Shown piece after piece: positions 50,110 to 58,899 of a stretch of DNA of 64,000 bases. This stretch comes from an uncultured bacterium. Its GTDB lineage: Bacteria > Muiribacteriota > Ozemobacteria > Ozemobacterales > Ozemobacteraceae. The notes below the pieces were generated by a model. The model saw only the letters and a program-made list of their open reading frames with translations. It ran no database searches and was not told the DNA's origin. Numbering within the stretch: the stretch's first letter is position 1; every line of letters begins with the position of its first letter. The translations under genes and the position numbers were made by a program. The stretch is taken from the NCBI GenBank assembly GCA_937949615.1, contig CALEDQ010000016.1, forward strand, positions 62,001 through 126,000. The letters are read 5' to 3'.

Positions 50110-51231
50110 TCAAAGACTTTCGACCGGCGGCAGGAACCCTTTGGGGTCAAGGGTTTCACCGCTGGCAGAGGTTTCTCTTACTTCGAAGTGCAGGTGCGCA
50201 CCAGTCGAGACCCCGGTATTGTTGCAATAGCCAAGCAGCTCGCCTGATTTAACGAGCCTGCCGACCGGCAGCCGGTTTTTCTTCTGCAGGTGGGCGTAAC
50301 GTGTGAACAGCAGACGGCCTTCAATTTCGTGTGAAACGACAACCGAATAGCCATAGCCTGATTCCCAGCCGCTTTTTACGACGCGGCCCGGGCCAATCGC
50401 CATGACTTTCCAGCCGTTGCATTTCCAGCCGGCAAGATCTACCCCGGTATGAAAGCGTTTCGTTTTTTTGACCGGGTGAATGCGCGTGCCATAATCCGAG
50501 GTTATGACCGCAGTGCTTTTACCTTTGGCCGGTTCAACCGGAATCAGCTGCCCAAAAGGCTGGCTGAGGGTTTCCAGGCGTTCCTTTGAGTCAGCGAGCT
50601 TTTCCTGGGCAGCGACGCTTTTATCATCAGCGAGGGCATTGATCGTCGCTGAATAGTTCTCGATGGCGGCGGCGCGCAGCTGGCTTTTTTCGGTCTCTGA
50701 ATCCGAGACGTTCGCAAGCCGGTCACGGGCCATACCGGCAAAAAATGACAGTTTGCCGAAGTCCGGGCTTTTAATATCGGCCTTTTTTATGGCCGCATCG
50801 ATTTGGGTCAGCGTCGTTTTAATATTTTCGATTTTTTTGAGATCGAGTCGCGAAATTTTAAGGGCACGAAGATCAGAATAAAGGCCGACAAGCGCCGGAA
50901 CATTGAATTTGCCCAGCTGCTTTTCGATTTTCTGCAGATTTATCACTTTGTTTTCGACACCGGCGGCCAGCACGCTGCGCACGATTTTTTGCTCTTTTTT
51001 GCCCATTTTTTCGAGCAGCATCTCAATGAGATTGGTTTGTGAGGCAGTGCCAGGAGTAGAGCCGGGAGTCGGAACCCCCTGTGACTGTGGGGTTGCATCG
51101 GCAGTTGTTGCAGGAGCAACTTCTGACAGATCGTATTGCAGGGTTGCCTGGCCGACATCGGCCGCCTGCCCGAATAAATTGCCAGAGAACAGCAGCATTG
51201 CCACCACAATTCCCGGTAAGTATTTACACAT
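50110..51231 (-). CDS. M23 family metallopeptidase (LytM domain)
   Basis: 373 residues. Signal peptide at 1-22 (ending LFGQA). A helical, partly coiled-coil stretch at about 60-215 precedes the C-terminal M23 domain (about 245-365): SDYGTRIHPVKKTKRFHTGVD with zinc-binding HxxxD, AIGPGRVVKSGWESGYGYSV, and HLHFEVRET with the second metal and catalytic His. It has the GYG-Y-V core of active LytM peptidases, so it should cut peptidoglycan cross-links in the periplasm. Coiled-coil plus LytM resembles EnvC/NlpD-like activators, but all ligands are kept. Confidence 0.87.
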   Translation of the reverse strand: MCKYLPGIVVAMLLFSGNLFGQAADVGQATLQYDLSEVAPATTADATPQSQGVPTPGSTPGTASQTNLIEMLLEKMGKKEQKIVRSVLAAGVENKVINLQKIEKQLGKFNVPALVGLYSDLRALKISRLDLKKIENIKTTLTQIDAAIKKADIKSPDFGKLSFFAGMARDRLANVSDSETEKSQLRAAAIENYSATINALADDKSVAAQEKLADSKERLETLSQPFGQLIPVEPAKGKSTAVITSDYGTRIHPVKKTKRFHTGVDLAGWKCNGWKVMAIGPGRVVKSGWESGYGYSVVVSHEIEGRLLFTRYAHLQKKNRLPVGRLVKSGELLGYCNNTGVSTGAHLHFEVRETSASGETLDPKGFLPPVESL

Positions 51232-51258
51232 GTCCCCTCCGTTACGTCTGATAAATCC

Positions 51259-51885
51259 TCAAAATCTACCATTCAAGGTAATTGTCTCTGCATCAAACGA
51301 AAAAGTCGCCTGCCCGCTCAGATAATCGAGAGCGAGCCTGTCTTTATCTGCCGAAAGAATTCTGTGTATGATATTTTCGCTTTGCCGGCGCAGCCAGCCC
51401 GCTGCCGGAACCTGCCAGCGATTGAACCTGATCGCTGCGACTTCGTAAGCATCTGCTGCCTTCTTCAGTTCAATTTGAATGACCATGCTGCGCAGCATAT
51501 AGCCGGAGCCAATAAGATAGAACGTTCCAGAATCATTGCCCGGAACAAAACGGGCCCGCTGCAGACAAAAACCGGCGGCCGGCGGGATCTGCCAGGCATT
51601 GAGCCAGGCATTGAATTCAGATGGTTTTAAAATAAGGGTCGGGCTGGCGACGCTCTCTAAATCAAGGCGTTTTTCCTGGAGTTTCCAGAAGTCTTCCTGG
51701 TCGGGCCCGGCAAATTCAGGCAGAGTGACCGGTGCCATGAACTGCGAAACCGGATCAGCCAGAAAAAACCAGCCGAAAAATAACAGCGCAACAAGCATGG
51801 CTATCGGGTAAACGCACCCGCAGCCGATTCCGAGCATCATTGACCGCAGACAACCGCGGCTTTTTCCCGATGATTCCTGGGCCAT
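51259..51885 (-). CDS. Membrane protein of unknown function in the cheW unit
   Basis: 208 residues from ATG 51885, 1 nt after the cheW stop; a longer reading overlaps cheW. One membrane helix (about 20-42, GCVYPIAMLVALLFFGWFFL), preceded by a Cys/Gly-rich turn (MLGIGCGCVYP), and a periplasmic beta-rich domain of about 150 residues ending in SFDAETITLNGRF. No family recognised. Probably coupled with cheW and the M23 peptidase. Confidence 0.65.
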   Translation of the reverse strand: MAQESSGKSRGCLRSMMLGIGCGCVYPIAMLVALLFFGWFFLADPVSQFMAPVTLPEFAGPDQEDFWKLQEKRLDLESVASPTLILKPSEFNAWLNAWQIPPAAGFCLQRARFVPGNDSGTFYLIGSGYMLRSMVIQIELKKAADAYEVAAIRFNRWQVPAAGWLRRQSENIIHRILSADKDRLALDYLSGQATFSFDAETITLNGRF

Positions 51886-51886
51886 T

Positions 51887-52366
51887 TTATGAGAAGCTTT
51901 TGAGAACGCTCTTTTCTTCGAAAGACAGGAGTTTTTCAAGGTCGAGCAGAATGATCAGTTTGTTATCGAGCTTGGCAACGCCCTGAATATATTGTGAATC
52001 GATGCTGGCAGAGAACATCGCCGGGGCTTTTTCGATCTCGTCGACGTAGAAGCGCATGACTTCTGAAACGTTGTCGACGATCATGCCCACCTGATTCTTT
52101 TCGAGTTCGACGATGAGAATCTTGGCCGTCTGCCGGCTTTCGTTGGGTGCCATGTCGAAGCGCTTGCGCAGATCTATAACCGGAATAATCTGCCCGCGCA
52201 GATTGATAACCCCTTCAACAAACTGCGGCGCCTTCGGGATTTTGCGGATCTCGGTCATCGGGTAAATTTCGCGCACCTTGTGAATATAGATGGCGTATTC
52301 GTCTTCACCGATGTAAAAGCCGACTGCCTGGACTTCCTGACGGATATTGCTTTTTTTAACGGCCAT
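51887..52366 (-). CDS. cheW: CheW-like chemotaxis coupling protein
   Basis: 159 residues from ATG 52366, overlapping the DUF1232 stop by 11 bp with GGGGGT as ribosome site. CheW fold: VQAVGFYIGEDEYAIYIHKV (about 11-30), then VEGVINLRGQIIPVIDLRKR (about 49-68; the VINLRG motif is diagnostic), KILIVELEKNQVGMIVDNVS and QGVAKLDNKLIILLDLEKLL. CheW links receptors to the CheA kinase. No cheA or receptor is in the window. It may serve a pilus-linked Chp-type pathway, which is speculative. Confidence 0.92.
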   Translation of the reverse strand: MAVKKSNIRQEVQAVGFYIGEDEYAIYIHKVREIYPMTEIRKIPKAPQFVEGVINLRGQIIPVIDLRKRFDMAPNESRQTAKILIVELEKNQVGMIVDNVSEVMRFYVDEIEKAPAMFSASIDSQYIQGVAKLDNKLIILLDLEKLLSFEEKSVLKSFS

Positions 52367-52619
52367 GGTTACCCCCGGCGTCATTGCGTGACTGGGCTTT
52401 TTCTGCGAACTGGCGGCGCTTCTCTCTGACATACATGACGAATGCCGTAATCTGGGTGACGAACACGGCCAGGTCATCGAGCCAGCCAATGATCGGCATA
52501 ACGTCTGGAATTACGTCTACCGGGCTGAGAACGTAGATAACCGTGAAGGCAAAGAGAATGAACTGCGCCAGCGGGCTTCTTACGAGTGCTCTTGGTATTG
52601 AAGGGCCTTGTTCTGTCAT
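52356..52619 (-). CDS. DUF1232 (YkvA-like) membrane protein
   Basis: 87 residues. Diagnostic phrase SPVDVIPDVMPIIGWLDDLA (about 32-51), then a second hydrophobic helix. Two membrane segments; basic C-terminus. Function unknown in all members. It overlaps cheW by 11 bp and starts 30 bp after the cdd stop, with a dispersed repeat in between. Confidence 0.87.
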   Translation of the reverse strand: MTEQGPSIPRALVRSPLAQFILFAFTVIYVLSPVDVIPDVMPIIGWLDDLAVFVTQITAFVMYVREKRRQFAEKAQSRNDAGGNHGR

Positions 52620-52630
52620 ATTTGTTGGTT

Positions 52631-52648
52631 CCTGAGCTTGTCGAAGGA
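52631..52648. repeat. Dispersed CCTGAGCTTGTCGAAGGA element
   Basis: CCTGAGCTTGTCGAAGGA lies between the DUF1232 start and the cdd stop and abuts the cdd TGA. The same motif, with small changes, occurs at 29343-29359 and 15194-15223; such short intergenic elements are frequent in diverse bacterial genomes. Confidence 0.55.
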
Positions 52649-53044
52649 TCAGCTTTCGAGATCTTCTGAACCAAAACTCAGCGGCAGGAGCTCTTTCATA
52701 TTGGTTTTTTTCACCTCGCCGCGATTGTTGACGAGAAGAATCTCGACGTTCGGTGCGAGTTCATTGATTACCTGCCGGCAGGCGCCGCAAGGGGCGGTGA
52801 AGGCCGGGCGGTCGACGTAAATGGCGAGCTTGGTGAATTTCTTTTCGCCACGGGCAATTGCGGTAAACAGAGCGGTGCGTTCGGCACAGTTGGTCAGGCC
52901 GTAACTGGCGTTTTCAATGTTGCAGCCCATGATGATTTCGCCGCTTTTCAGCTGCAGGGCCGCGCCGACCTGAAAATTAGAATAGGGTGCATAGGCCAGT
53001 TTGCTGGCTTCGATCGCTTTTTCAATCAGTTCCTTATCTTTCAT
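52649..53044 (-). CDS. cdd: Cytidine deaminase
   Basis: 131 residues, family length for the small tetrameric form. YAPYSNFQVGAALQLKSGEI (about 18-37), then CNIENASYGLTNCAERTALF (about 47-66), where the Cys-Ala-Glu provides zinc and the proton shuttle, and FTAPCGACRQVINELAPN (about 82-99), with two more zinc cysteines. Converts cytidine and deoxycytidine to uridine forms in pyrimidine salvage. First gene of the leftward unit. Confidence 0.95.
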   Translation of the reverse strand: MKDKELIEKAIEASKLAYAPYSNFQVGAALQLKSGEIIMGCNIENASYGLTNCAERTALFTAIARGEKKFTKLAIYVDRPAFTAPCGACRQVINELAPNVEILLVNNRGEVKKTNMKELLPLSFGSEDLES

Positions 53045-53091
53045 GATGACACCTCACATGTTTATTTCTACCACAAAGAGCGGGGCAACTA

Positions 53092-53124
53092 AAGAAAAAA
53101 ACACCCCTGAATCAACAGGGGTGT
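53092..53124 (-). terminator. Intrinsic terminator after rpsI
   Basis: Stem 53101-53109 with 53116-53124 (ACACCCCTG/CAGGGGTGT), 6-nt loop, followed on the minus strand by TTTTTTCTTT (53091-53100). It lies 12 bp after the rpsI stop and ends the ribosomal operon. Confidence 0.93.
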
Positions 53125-53135
53125 TTTGTAAGGTC

Positions 53136-53528
53136 TTAGCGTTTTGAGAACTGAGGTTTTCTTCTCGCTTTTTTGAGACCGTATTTTTTGCGTTCTTTCT
53201 CGCGCGGATCGCGAGTCAGGTAGCCATTTTTCTTCAGCGGTGAGCGGAATTCTTCGTTGAATTTCACGAGAGCGCGGGCCAGGCCATGGCGCAGGGCGCC
53301 TGACTGACCAGTGCTGCCGCCGCCGGCGATGTTTGCGTATACGTCGAACTTGCCAAGAGTTTCAGTGGTGGCAAGGGGCTGTACAATGATTTTGCGGGTC
53401 AGAGGAATCGGGAAATAATCCTCGAAGGCTCTTTTATTGACCATGATTTTACCTTCGCCTCTGCAGATGCGGACGCGAGCGGTTGCGGATTTTCTTCTAC
53501 CGGTTCCCCAGAAAAACAGTTCGGCCAT
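53136..53528 (-). CDS. rpsI: 30S ribosomal protein S9
   Basis: 130 residues. GTGRRKSATARVRICRGEGK at the N-terminus, GGGSTGQSGALRHGLARALV (about 70-89) and the basic C-terminal end KKARRKPQFSKR, which reaches the P-site tRNA, are all diagnostic. Follows rplM by 18 bp, the near-universal order rplM-rpsI. Confidence 0.98.
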   Translation of the reverse strand: MAELFFWGTGRRKSATARVRICRGEGKIMVNKRAFEDYFPIPLTRKIIVQPLATTETLGKFDVYANIAGGGSTGQSGALRHGLARALVKFNEEFRSPLKKNGYLTRDPREKERKKYGLKKARRKPQFSKR

Positions 53529-53546
53529 GATTATTTTCCTCCTTCC

Positions 53547-53981
53547 TTACTTGGTAAGCTTAACGGCTTTGGGCTGCTGAGCAGTGTGGGGATGTTCAGC
53601 TCCACCGTAAACTTTGAGTTTGCCAAGATATCTTTTTCTCAGCTTGTTGCGGGGCAGCATTCTCTTAACAGCGATCCAGAGCATTTTGTCCGGAGTGTTT
53701 TCGAGCAGCTGGCCGTAAGTCAAGGACTTGATGTGTCCTGTATAGCCAGTGTGCCAGTGGAAAAGCTTATCGTCGTGTTTTTTGCCAGTCAGAACGATCT
53801 TGTCGGCATTTACCACAATTACGAAATCACCACAATCAAGATTCGGGGTGAAAGTGGGTTTGTGCTTACCGCGCAGGCGGGCAGCAACTTGGGAAGCCAG
53901 GCGGCCGAGAGGCATGTCCTTGGCGTCAACAACAATCCAGTCGTGATTTACTTCAGGTTTCTTAGCGTAGAACGTCTTCAC
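53547..53981 (-). CDS. rplM: 50S ribosomal protein L13
   Basis: 144 residues. DWIVVDAKDMPLGRLASQVA (about 15-34), LRGKHKPTFTPNLDCGDFVI, GHIKSLTYGQLLENTPDKML and the RMLPRNKLRKRYLGKLKVYG region are typical of L13. Preceded by truA (19 bp) and an AGGAGG-like ribosome site. Confidence 0.98.
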   Translation of the reverse strand: MKTFYAKKPEVNHDWIVVDAKDMPLGRLASQVAARLRGKHKPTFTPNLDCGDFVIVVNADKIVLTGKKHDDKLFHWHTGYTGHIKSLTYGQLLENTPDKMLWIAVKRMLPRNKLRKRYLGKLKVYGGAEHPHTAQQPKAVKLTK

Positions 53982-54000
53982 CGATTTTCCTCCTTTTCGG

Positions 54001-54747
54001 TTAATACATGACTTTCATCAGATAAAGTCCACCGGGCGGTGCAGGGGCGCCAAGTCTTCGTCTATTCTGATTACGGTACAGTTCGAGAATTTCTTCAGAC
54101 CGCATCTGGCCGCTTCCGATAAGCTGCAAAGCCTTCGCCATGTTGCGCACCATGTTATGCATAAACCCGGTGCCGATCACGTCGAAGGTGATTATCTCAT
54201 CCGTTCGAACAACGCTGGTCTCAAGAACAGTTCTAACAGTGCTTTCATACTGATGCGGAGATTTGGCAAAAGCCGCAAAATCATGCTCACCTACCAGCAA
54301 CCCGGCTGCTTCATGCATTTTCGCCACATCAGGCGTCTGTTCAAGCTGCCAGAAAAACCTTTCGAGGAAAGGCGATCTGGTGTCGACCAGCCGATAGAGA
54401 TAACGATAATGCTTGCCGCGCGCCGAAAAGCATGGATGGAAGCTTTCTTCGACTTCTTCTGCCCTGCAGATCCTGAGTGCACCAGGCAAAGCACTGTTCA
54501 TTCCGATGATTAATTTTTCAACCGGTATCGGACACTCAGTTCTGAAAAGAACCACCTGTTCTACCGCGTGAACACCGGTGTCTGTCCGACCCGCCCCGAC
54601 GCCGCGACTTTTTTCGCCGGTTATCAGTTTGAACGCCCGTTCAAGCTCACCCTGCACCGTTGGTATGTGCGGCTGATACTGATAACCGAAAAAGGCACTT
54701 CCGTCGTAGGTAACGAACAGTTTAATGTATCTGGGAGTATTTGTCAA
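54001..54747 (-). CDS. truA: tRNA pseudouridine synthase A
   Basis: 248 residues. Catalytic motif GVGAGRTDTGVHAVEQVVLF (about 50-69) with the Asp nucleophile, plus YDGSAFFGYQYQP and CFSARGKHYRYLYRL (about 105-119), and TGFMHNMVRNMAKALQLIG near the C-terminus. It isomerises uridines at positions 38-40 of many tRNAs. The truA-rplM-rpsI order is common. Confidence 0.96.
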   Translation of the reverse strand: MTNTPRYIKLFVTYDGSAFFGYQYQPHIPTVQGELERAFKLITGEKSRGVGAGRTDTGVHAVEQVVLFRTECPIPVEKLIIGMNSALPGALRICRAEEVEESFHPCFSARGKHYRYLYRLVDTRSPFLERFFWQLEQTPDVAKMHEAAGLLVGEHDFAAFAKSPHQYESTVRTVLETSVVRTDEIITFDVIGTGFMHNMVRNMAKALQLIGSGQMRSEEILELYRNQNRRRLGAPAPPGGLYLMKVMY

Positions 54748-54832
54748 GGTATTTTAACCGTTAAATCGCGGATTTCCGTACAGCAAAAAACTATCATACC
54801 AGAGGTATGCCCGAAAGTAAATTGGAAAGCCG

Positions 54833-55084
54833 TCAGCGGTGGTTACGAATTCGGTCGGCGACCTGAGTTTTCAGAATGTCGAGAAGCTTGAGAATCTCAT
54901 CGCTTGAGCCCGACACCAGCGCCACTTCAAGATTCCGCGACATTTCACTGATCAGCTGCATTTCGCCGACAGTTGCCGATTCCATGGCGCGGCCAAGCTT
55001 TTCAAGGAATTCTCCAAATGTTATATTGGCTCTTTCAAGCTCGCTGCATGAATCCCAGACGATATCAAGATGCTCTTTCTTCAT
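54833..55084 (-). CDS. Small acidic helical protein, unknown
   Basis: 83 residues from ATG 55084, with AGGA 8 nt upstream; an in-frame GTG 6 bp earlier is too close to the ribosome site. Two or three helices (LERANITFGEFLEKLGRAME, MQLISEMSRNLEVAL, EILKLLDILKTQVADRI), no membrane segment. No family recognised. Single gene, divergent from the aminotransferase. Confidence 0.6.
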   Translation of the reverse strand: MKKEHLDIVWDSCSELERANITFGEFLEKLGRAMESATVGEMQLISEMSRNLEVALVSGSSDEILKLLDILKTQVADRIRNHR

Positions 55085-55209
55085 ACTCACATTCCTCGAT
55101 ACTTGTTATCTTGTTTCTGTGACCAGTATATCAAAATTTGTACAATTGCCAAGCAAATTGTGGCATTATAGTAAAATATTTTTTACGTTTAAAAAACATG
55201 GGGGAATAT

Positions 55210-56292
55210 ATGGGCAAAATTACCGCCAGTTTCGTTGCCGGGCCGGTCAGCGTTCCTGACAAGGTGCTCGCTGCATACCATAAAAATTACGGCTCTGCCG
55301 ATCTCGATACCGACTATCTCGAACTTTACAACGCCACCGAAAAAAAACTGCAGACCATACTTGGCACCCGCAATCAGATCATGATTCAGACCGGTGAAGG
55401 CATGCTTGGCCTCTGGGGCGCCCTGAAAAGCTGTCTCAAACCAGGTGACCGGGTCGTTGCCGTCTGCACAGGTGTTTTTGGTTATGGCATTGCCGATATG
55501 GCCGAAACCGTGGGGGCCGAGGTCAAGCGTTTCGCCCTGCCCTACAATGAAACGGTCGCCGACTGCTCAGAACTCGAAAAAATCGTCGCTGAGTTCAAGC
55601 CCCTGATGATTACAGTCGTACATTGCGAAACTCCCTCGGGTACCCTCAACCCGCTCGGCGAAATCGCCCGCATCAAAAAAGCTCATGGCGTGCCGCTTCT
55701 CTGCGTCGATACGGTTGCCAGCGCCGCCGGTGTTGCCATCGACGCCGACACCCATGCCATCGACCTCTGCCTGAACGGCAGTCAGAAGTGTATGTCGGCG
55801 CCACCCGATATGACTTTCGTCGCGATCAGCGAACCGGCCTGGGAAATCATCGACCGGGTCAACTACGCCGGCTACGACGCTTTCAAACCCTTCAGACATG
55901 CCCAGAAGAATTTTTATTTTCCGAATACCATGTTCTGGCACGGACTGGCGGGCCTGTCGACCGCTGCTGACCTGATACTGCAGGAAGGCCTCGAAGCGGT
56001 TTTCGACCGCCACGTTCAGGCACAGAGTTACTGTATTGACCGCCTGAAAAGAATGGGAATCGAGCTGTTTCCGGTCGCTACTGCGGTCAAATCGCCGACG
56101 GTTACCGCTGCGAATATTCCGGCAGGCCTCAACTGGGAAGAACTCGACCACCGCTGCCGTGAGCGTGGCCTCGCCGTCGCTGGCAGTTACGGGCCTCTGG
56201 CCGGCAAGGTTTTCCGCATCGGGCACATGGGCAGTCAAGCTGATCTGAAGCTCTTAGAGCATGGCATGAATATTCTGGAATCAGTATTGTGA
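55210..56292 (+). CDS. Class V aminotransferase (serine-pyruvate/alanine-glyoxylate type)
   Basis: 360 residues from ATG 55210 (GGGGGA 6-10 nt upstream; the longer reading lacks one). PLP fold type I: VAGPVSVPDKVLAAY at the N-terminus, IMIQTGEGMLGLWGALKSCL (about 58-77), VVHCETPSGTLNPLGEI (about 138-154), LLCVDTVASAAGVAI (PLP-binding Asp) and LCLNGSQKCMSAPP (Schiff-base Lys). Probable reaction: transfer of an amino group between alanine or serine and glyoxylate or pyruvate. The stop overlaps the GTG of the WbsX-like gene. Confidence 0.9.
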   Translation: MGKITASFVAGPVSVPDKVLAAYHKNYGSADLDTDYLELYNATEKKLQTILGTRNQIMIQTGEGMLGLWGALKSCLKPGDRVVAVCTGVFGYGIADMAETVGAEVKRFALPYNETVADCSELEKIVAEFKPLMITVVHCETPSGTLNPLGEIARIKKAHGVPLLCVDTVASAAGVAIDADTHAIDLCLNGSQKCMSAPPDMTFVAISEPAWEIIDRVNYAGYDAFKPFRHAQKNFYFPNTMFWHGLAGLSTAADLILQEGLEAVFDRHVQAQSYCIDRLKRMGIELFPVATAVKSPTVTAANIPAGLNWEELDHRCRERGLAVAGSYGPLAGKVFRIGHMGSQADLKLLEHGMNILESVL

Positions 56293-57410
56293 ACGATAAA
56301 GGCCTGAAAATCGGCGCTTACTATTACCCCGGCTGGCATCACTGCCGGGTGCGTGATGCGGCGTTTCCGCGCGGCTGGAGCGAATGGCAGCTGGTATATG
56401 ACTGCCAGCCGTCATTTGCCGGGCACGATCAGCCAAAATTGCCGCTGTGGGGCGCCGAGAACGAAGCCGACCCTGAAGTCTTCGCAAAAAAGACCGCCGC
56501 GGCCGAAAAATTCGGCGTCGATTTCTTTGTATTCGCCTATTACTGGTCACGCGGCAAGCGCCTGCTTGAAGGGGCTCTCGATCAGGGCTTTCTCGGCCGT
56601 GCCGGCCGTGGTAAAACCAGATTCGCTCTGATGTGGGCGAACCGCATGCCACGCAAGGTAATGCCGGTAAAAGATGCCGCCGCCCAGTTGATCGACCCGT
56701 CGCGCCTCGTTTACACCGACCCGGCCGATTTTTGTGATTTTATCAGATTCGTGGCCGGGCGCTATTTTGTGCAGTCTGATTATTTCAAGGTCGATGGCGC
56801 CTGTTATCTAAGCATTTTCGACACGGCGTTCTTTATCAGACAGCTCGGGCCGACAACCGCCGTCAGAGCGATAACAGAAGCCCGGGCAATTCTTGCTGAA
56901 ATGGGGTTGAAAATGCATCTGGTCGCCATCGACCCGATCGCCGAGCATCAGCCGCTGCTCAAAGAAATTGGCTTCGACAGCGTTACCCATTATGTTTTTC
57001 TACCCGACTGGAAAGGCGACTACCTGCAGGAATTTTCGGCCTGCGCCGCTCTGCGCCAAAAGCAATGGGCGGAGTATCAGCCGGCCACCGGCCTGCCCTA
57101 TGTGCCGTCGGTCAGTCCCGGCTGGGATGCCAACGCCCGCGCCGCCGACTACGGCAAACAGAAACCGCAGCGCTACCCATGGTCGCCGATAATAACAGGC
57201 AATACTCCCGAAGCGTTCGGAGCGTTTCTCGATGCCGCCGCCGGTTTTGCCTGCCATGAATCGAAATTCCCCCACCCTGCGGTGATGATTTCATCATGGA
57301 ACGAATGGAGCGAAGGGCATTATCTCGAACCCGACGTCAAAAACGGTTTTGCCCTGCTCGAACAGGTGCAGAAAGTTAAACAGCGTCACAATGCCAACCG
57401 CGATAAATAA
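56289..57410 (+). CDS. WbsX-like glycan-biosynthesis protein (GH99-like fold)
   Basis: 373 residues from GTG 56289, overlapping the aminotransferase stop (GTGA). The N-terminal IGAYYYPGWHHCRVRD, FVFAYYWSRGKRLLEG (about 79-94) and the C-terminal SSWNEWSEGHYLEPDVKNGF (about 334-353) are typical of WbsX/GT-WbsX proteins (GH99-like TIM barrel) found in O-antigen or surface glycan clusters. The conserved WNEW...EP segment likely holds the catalytic acids. No signal peptide, so it is cytoplasmic. Substrate unknown. Confidence 0.85.
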   Translation: MNDKGLKIGAYYYPGWHHCRVRDAAFPRGWSEWQLVYDCQPSFAGHDQPKLPLWGAENEADPEVFAKKTAAAEKFGVDFFVFAYYWSRGKRLLEGALDQGFLGRAGRGKTRFALMWANRMPRKVMPVKDAAAQLIDPSRLVYTDPADFCDFIRFVAGRYFVQSDYFKVDGACYLSIFDTAFFIRQLGPTTAVRAITEARAILAEMGLKMHLVAIDPIAEHQPLLKEIGFDSVTHYVFLPDWKGDYLQEFSACAALRQKQWAEYQPATGLPYVPSVSPGWDANARAADYGKQKPQRYPWSPIITGNTPEAFGAFLDAAAGFACHESKFPHPAVMISSWNEWSEGHYLEPDVKNGFALLEQVQKVKQRHNANRDK

Positions 57411-57521
57411 ACATGGCCGGCATTATATTCGGACAAGTGAATTTAGTAATAAGCGCATTATCGTTTCTAAAGTCACTGATGCAAATGTTATAAAACCTGG
57501 CAAAGGACAAACAGTATAAAC

Positions 57522-58424
57522 ATGAGTGAAATTGACCCGCGCTGGCCGCTGCTGACAGTAGATGTTGAGCTGACCAATATCTGTGGTCAGAATTGTCTTT
57601 TCTGCCCACGGGAGGCAATCACCCGCCCTCAGGGTTTTATGACCTTTACGCTTTTTGAAAAACTGATCAGACAGCTGGCAGCTGCCGGCTCGCGGGTGAT
57701 TTTCTGCGGTATGGGCAACCCGCTTCTGCACCCCGATATTGCTGAAATTGGTCGCCTCTGCCGGTCGTTGCCGCTGAACTACGGTTTGACGGTACAGGCC
57801 CCTGCCCTCGACGCTGCCGGCCTCGAAAAAATTGCCCAGTTACAGCCGGCTTTTATCGAGGTTTCGTTTCCGGCTGTTAATGAGAGTGAGTTTGCAGAGA
57901 TTTTTCCCGGTCAGAAAATGGCCGATGCTTTTTCAGGTTTACATAACCTTGTCAGACTGCGCGGTTCGAGCCGTGGCATCACGATTAATGCTGTAATGAC
58001 AGCTGGCAGCAGGGTTTCTGTCAGTCAGATAAAAGAATTCTGGGCCGGTCATGGCCTGCCGTGCCGTGTGCATCCCTGCCATTCGCGCGGCGGCAACCTC
58101 GAAAAAACAGAACTGCTGCTGGCGAAACCGCGATCGGTAAAAACCTGTGGCCTGTTTGCGACACATTCATTCATCACCTGGGAAGGCAACCTGCTCGCCT
58201 GCTGCCACGATCTCGAAAACTCGACCATTGTCAGCGATCTCAATACCACGTTGCTGCTGGAAGCTGCCGCCCGCAAAGTCGCCATTTTACAGAGCGGCAG
58301 CATGCCTTTCAAAATCTGCCAGACCTGCGACGAGCCCGCCGCCGGCCGCCCCCTGCCCGATCGCCCTTTCCCTGAATCGATAAAAGCCCGCTCCCGCTTT
58401 CTCAAGAAACTTTCCAGCATTTAA
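57522..58424 (+). CDS. Radical SAM protein with SPASM-like C-terminus
   Basis: 300 residues. VELTNICGQNCLFCPREAIT (about 14-33) holds the CxxxCxxC 4Fe-4S motif, followed by FCGMGNPLLHPDIAEI, with GMGNP in place of GGEP. More Cys come later (CRVHPC, CGLFATH, LLACCHDLEN, CQTCDEP), matching auxiliary-cluster (SPASM/twitch-like) domains. Such enzymes often modify peptides or cofactors; the substrate is unknown. 111 bp follow the WbsX-like gene without visible feature. Confidence 0.82.
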   Translation: MSEIDPRWPLLTVDVELTNICGQNCLFCPREAITRPQGFMTFTLFEKLIRQLAAAGSRVIFCGMGNPLLHPDIAEIGRLCRSLPLNYGLTVQAPALDAAGLEKIAQLQPAFIEVSFPAVNESEFAEIFPGQKMADAFSGLHNLVRLRGSSRGITINAVMTAGSRVSVSQIKEFWAGHGLPCRVHPCHSRGGNLEKTELLLAKPRSVKTCGLFATHSFITWEGNLLACCHDLENSTIVSDLNTTLLLEAAARKVAILQSGSMPFKICQTCDEPAAGRPLPDRPFPESIKARSRFLKKLSSI

Positions 58425-58490
58425 TCTCTGTCGCCATTTTTTGCGCGGAACTGATAGAATAAAGATAGAAGATGAATCTGGAGGAACCCT

Positions 58491-58715
58491 ATGAGCGGAC
58501 ACAAACACGAAGCAAGCCTGCATGGCGGCGACAAGAAGAAAAAGCGGGTTAAAGGCTGGGTCGACCGTGTTACCGGCGGTATTGTCGTCGTGGTCATCAA
58601 GCACCCGGATGACCCTGACGCCACTGTCGAGATTTATGTGCCGGTCGAAAAATTCAAGAAGCGCACCCCAAAAGAAGGCGAATACATCTCGGTCGACATC
58701 GAAGACAACAGCTGA
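58491..58715 (+). CDS. Small protein resembling DUF3006
   Basis: 74 residues with a strong ribosome site (GGAGGA). Basic N-terminus (HKHEASLHGGDKKKKRVKG), then WVDRVTGGIVVVVIKHPDDP and ISVDIEDNS, giving a small beta barrel. The VDRVxGGxVVV phrase and acidic end resemble DUF3006 proteins, of unknown function. Single gene. Confidence 0.65.
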   Translation: MSGHKHEASLHGGDKKKKRVKGWVDRVTGGIVVVVIKHPDDPDATVEIYVPVEKFKKRTPKEGEYISVDIEDNS

Positions 58716-58899
58716 TATCGTTTCAACCGTCAATTAAACCGCCCCGATTTAAGACAACCGATTAAAAGTATTCCCCCTGTTGTCAGCCCAGTTGGAGCGC
58801 ACTAAATTATTAACTAAACTCAAAATATGCCTTAACTAAGCTTTTCATAAGCACTTTATCATCTTGACACTTTGCGGTTGGATCATTAAAAATGCTTAT

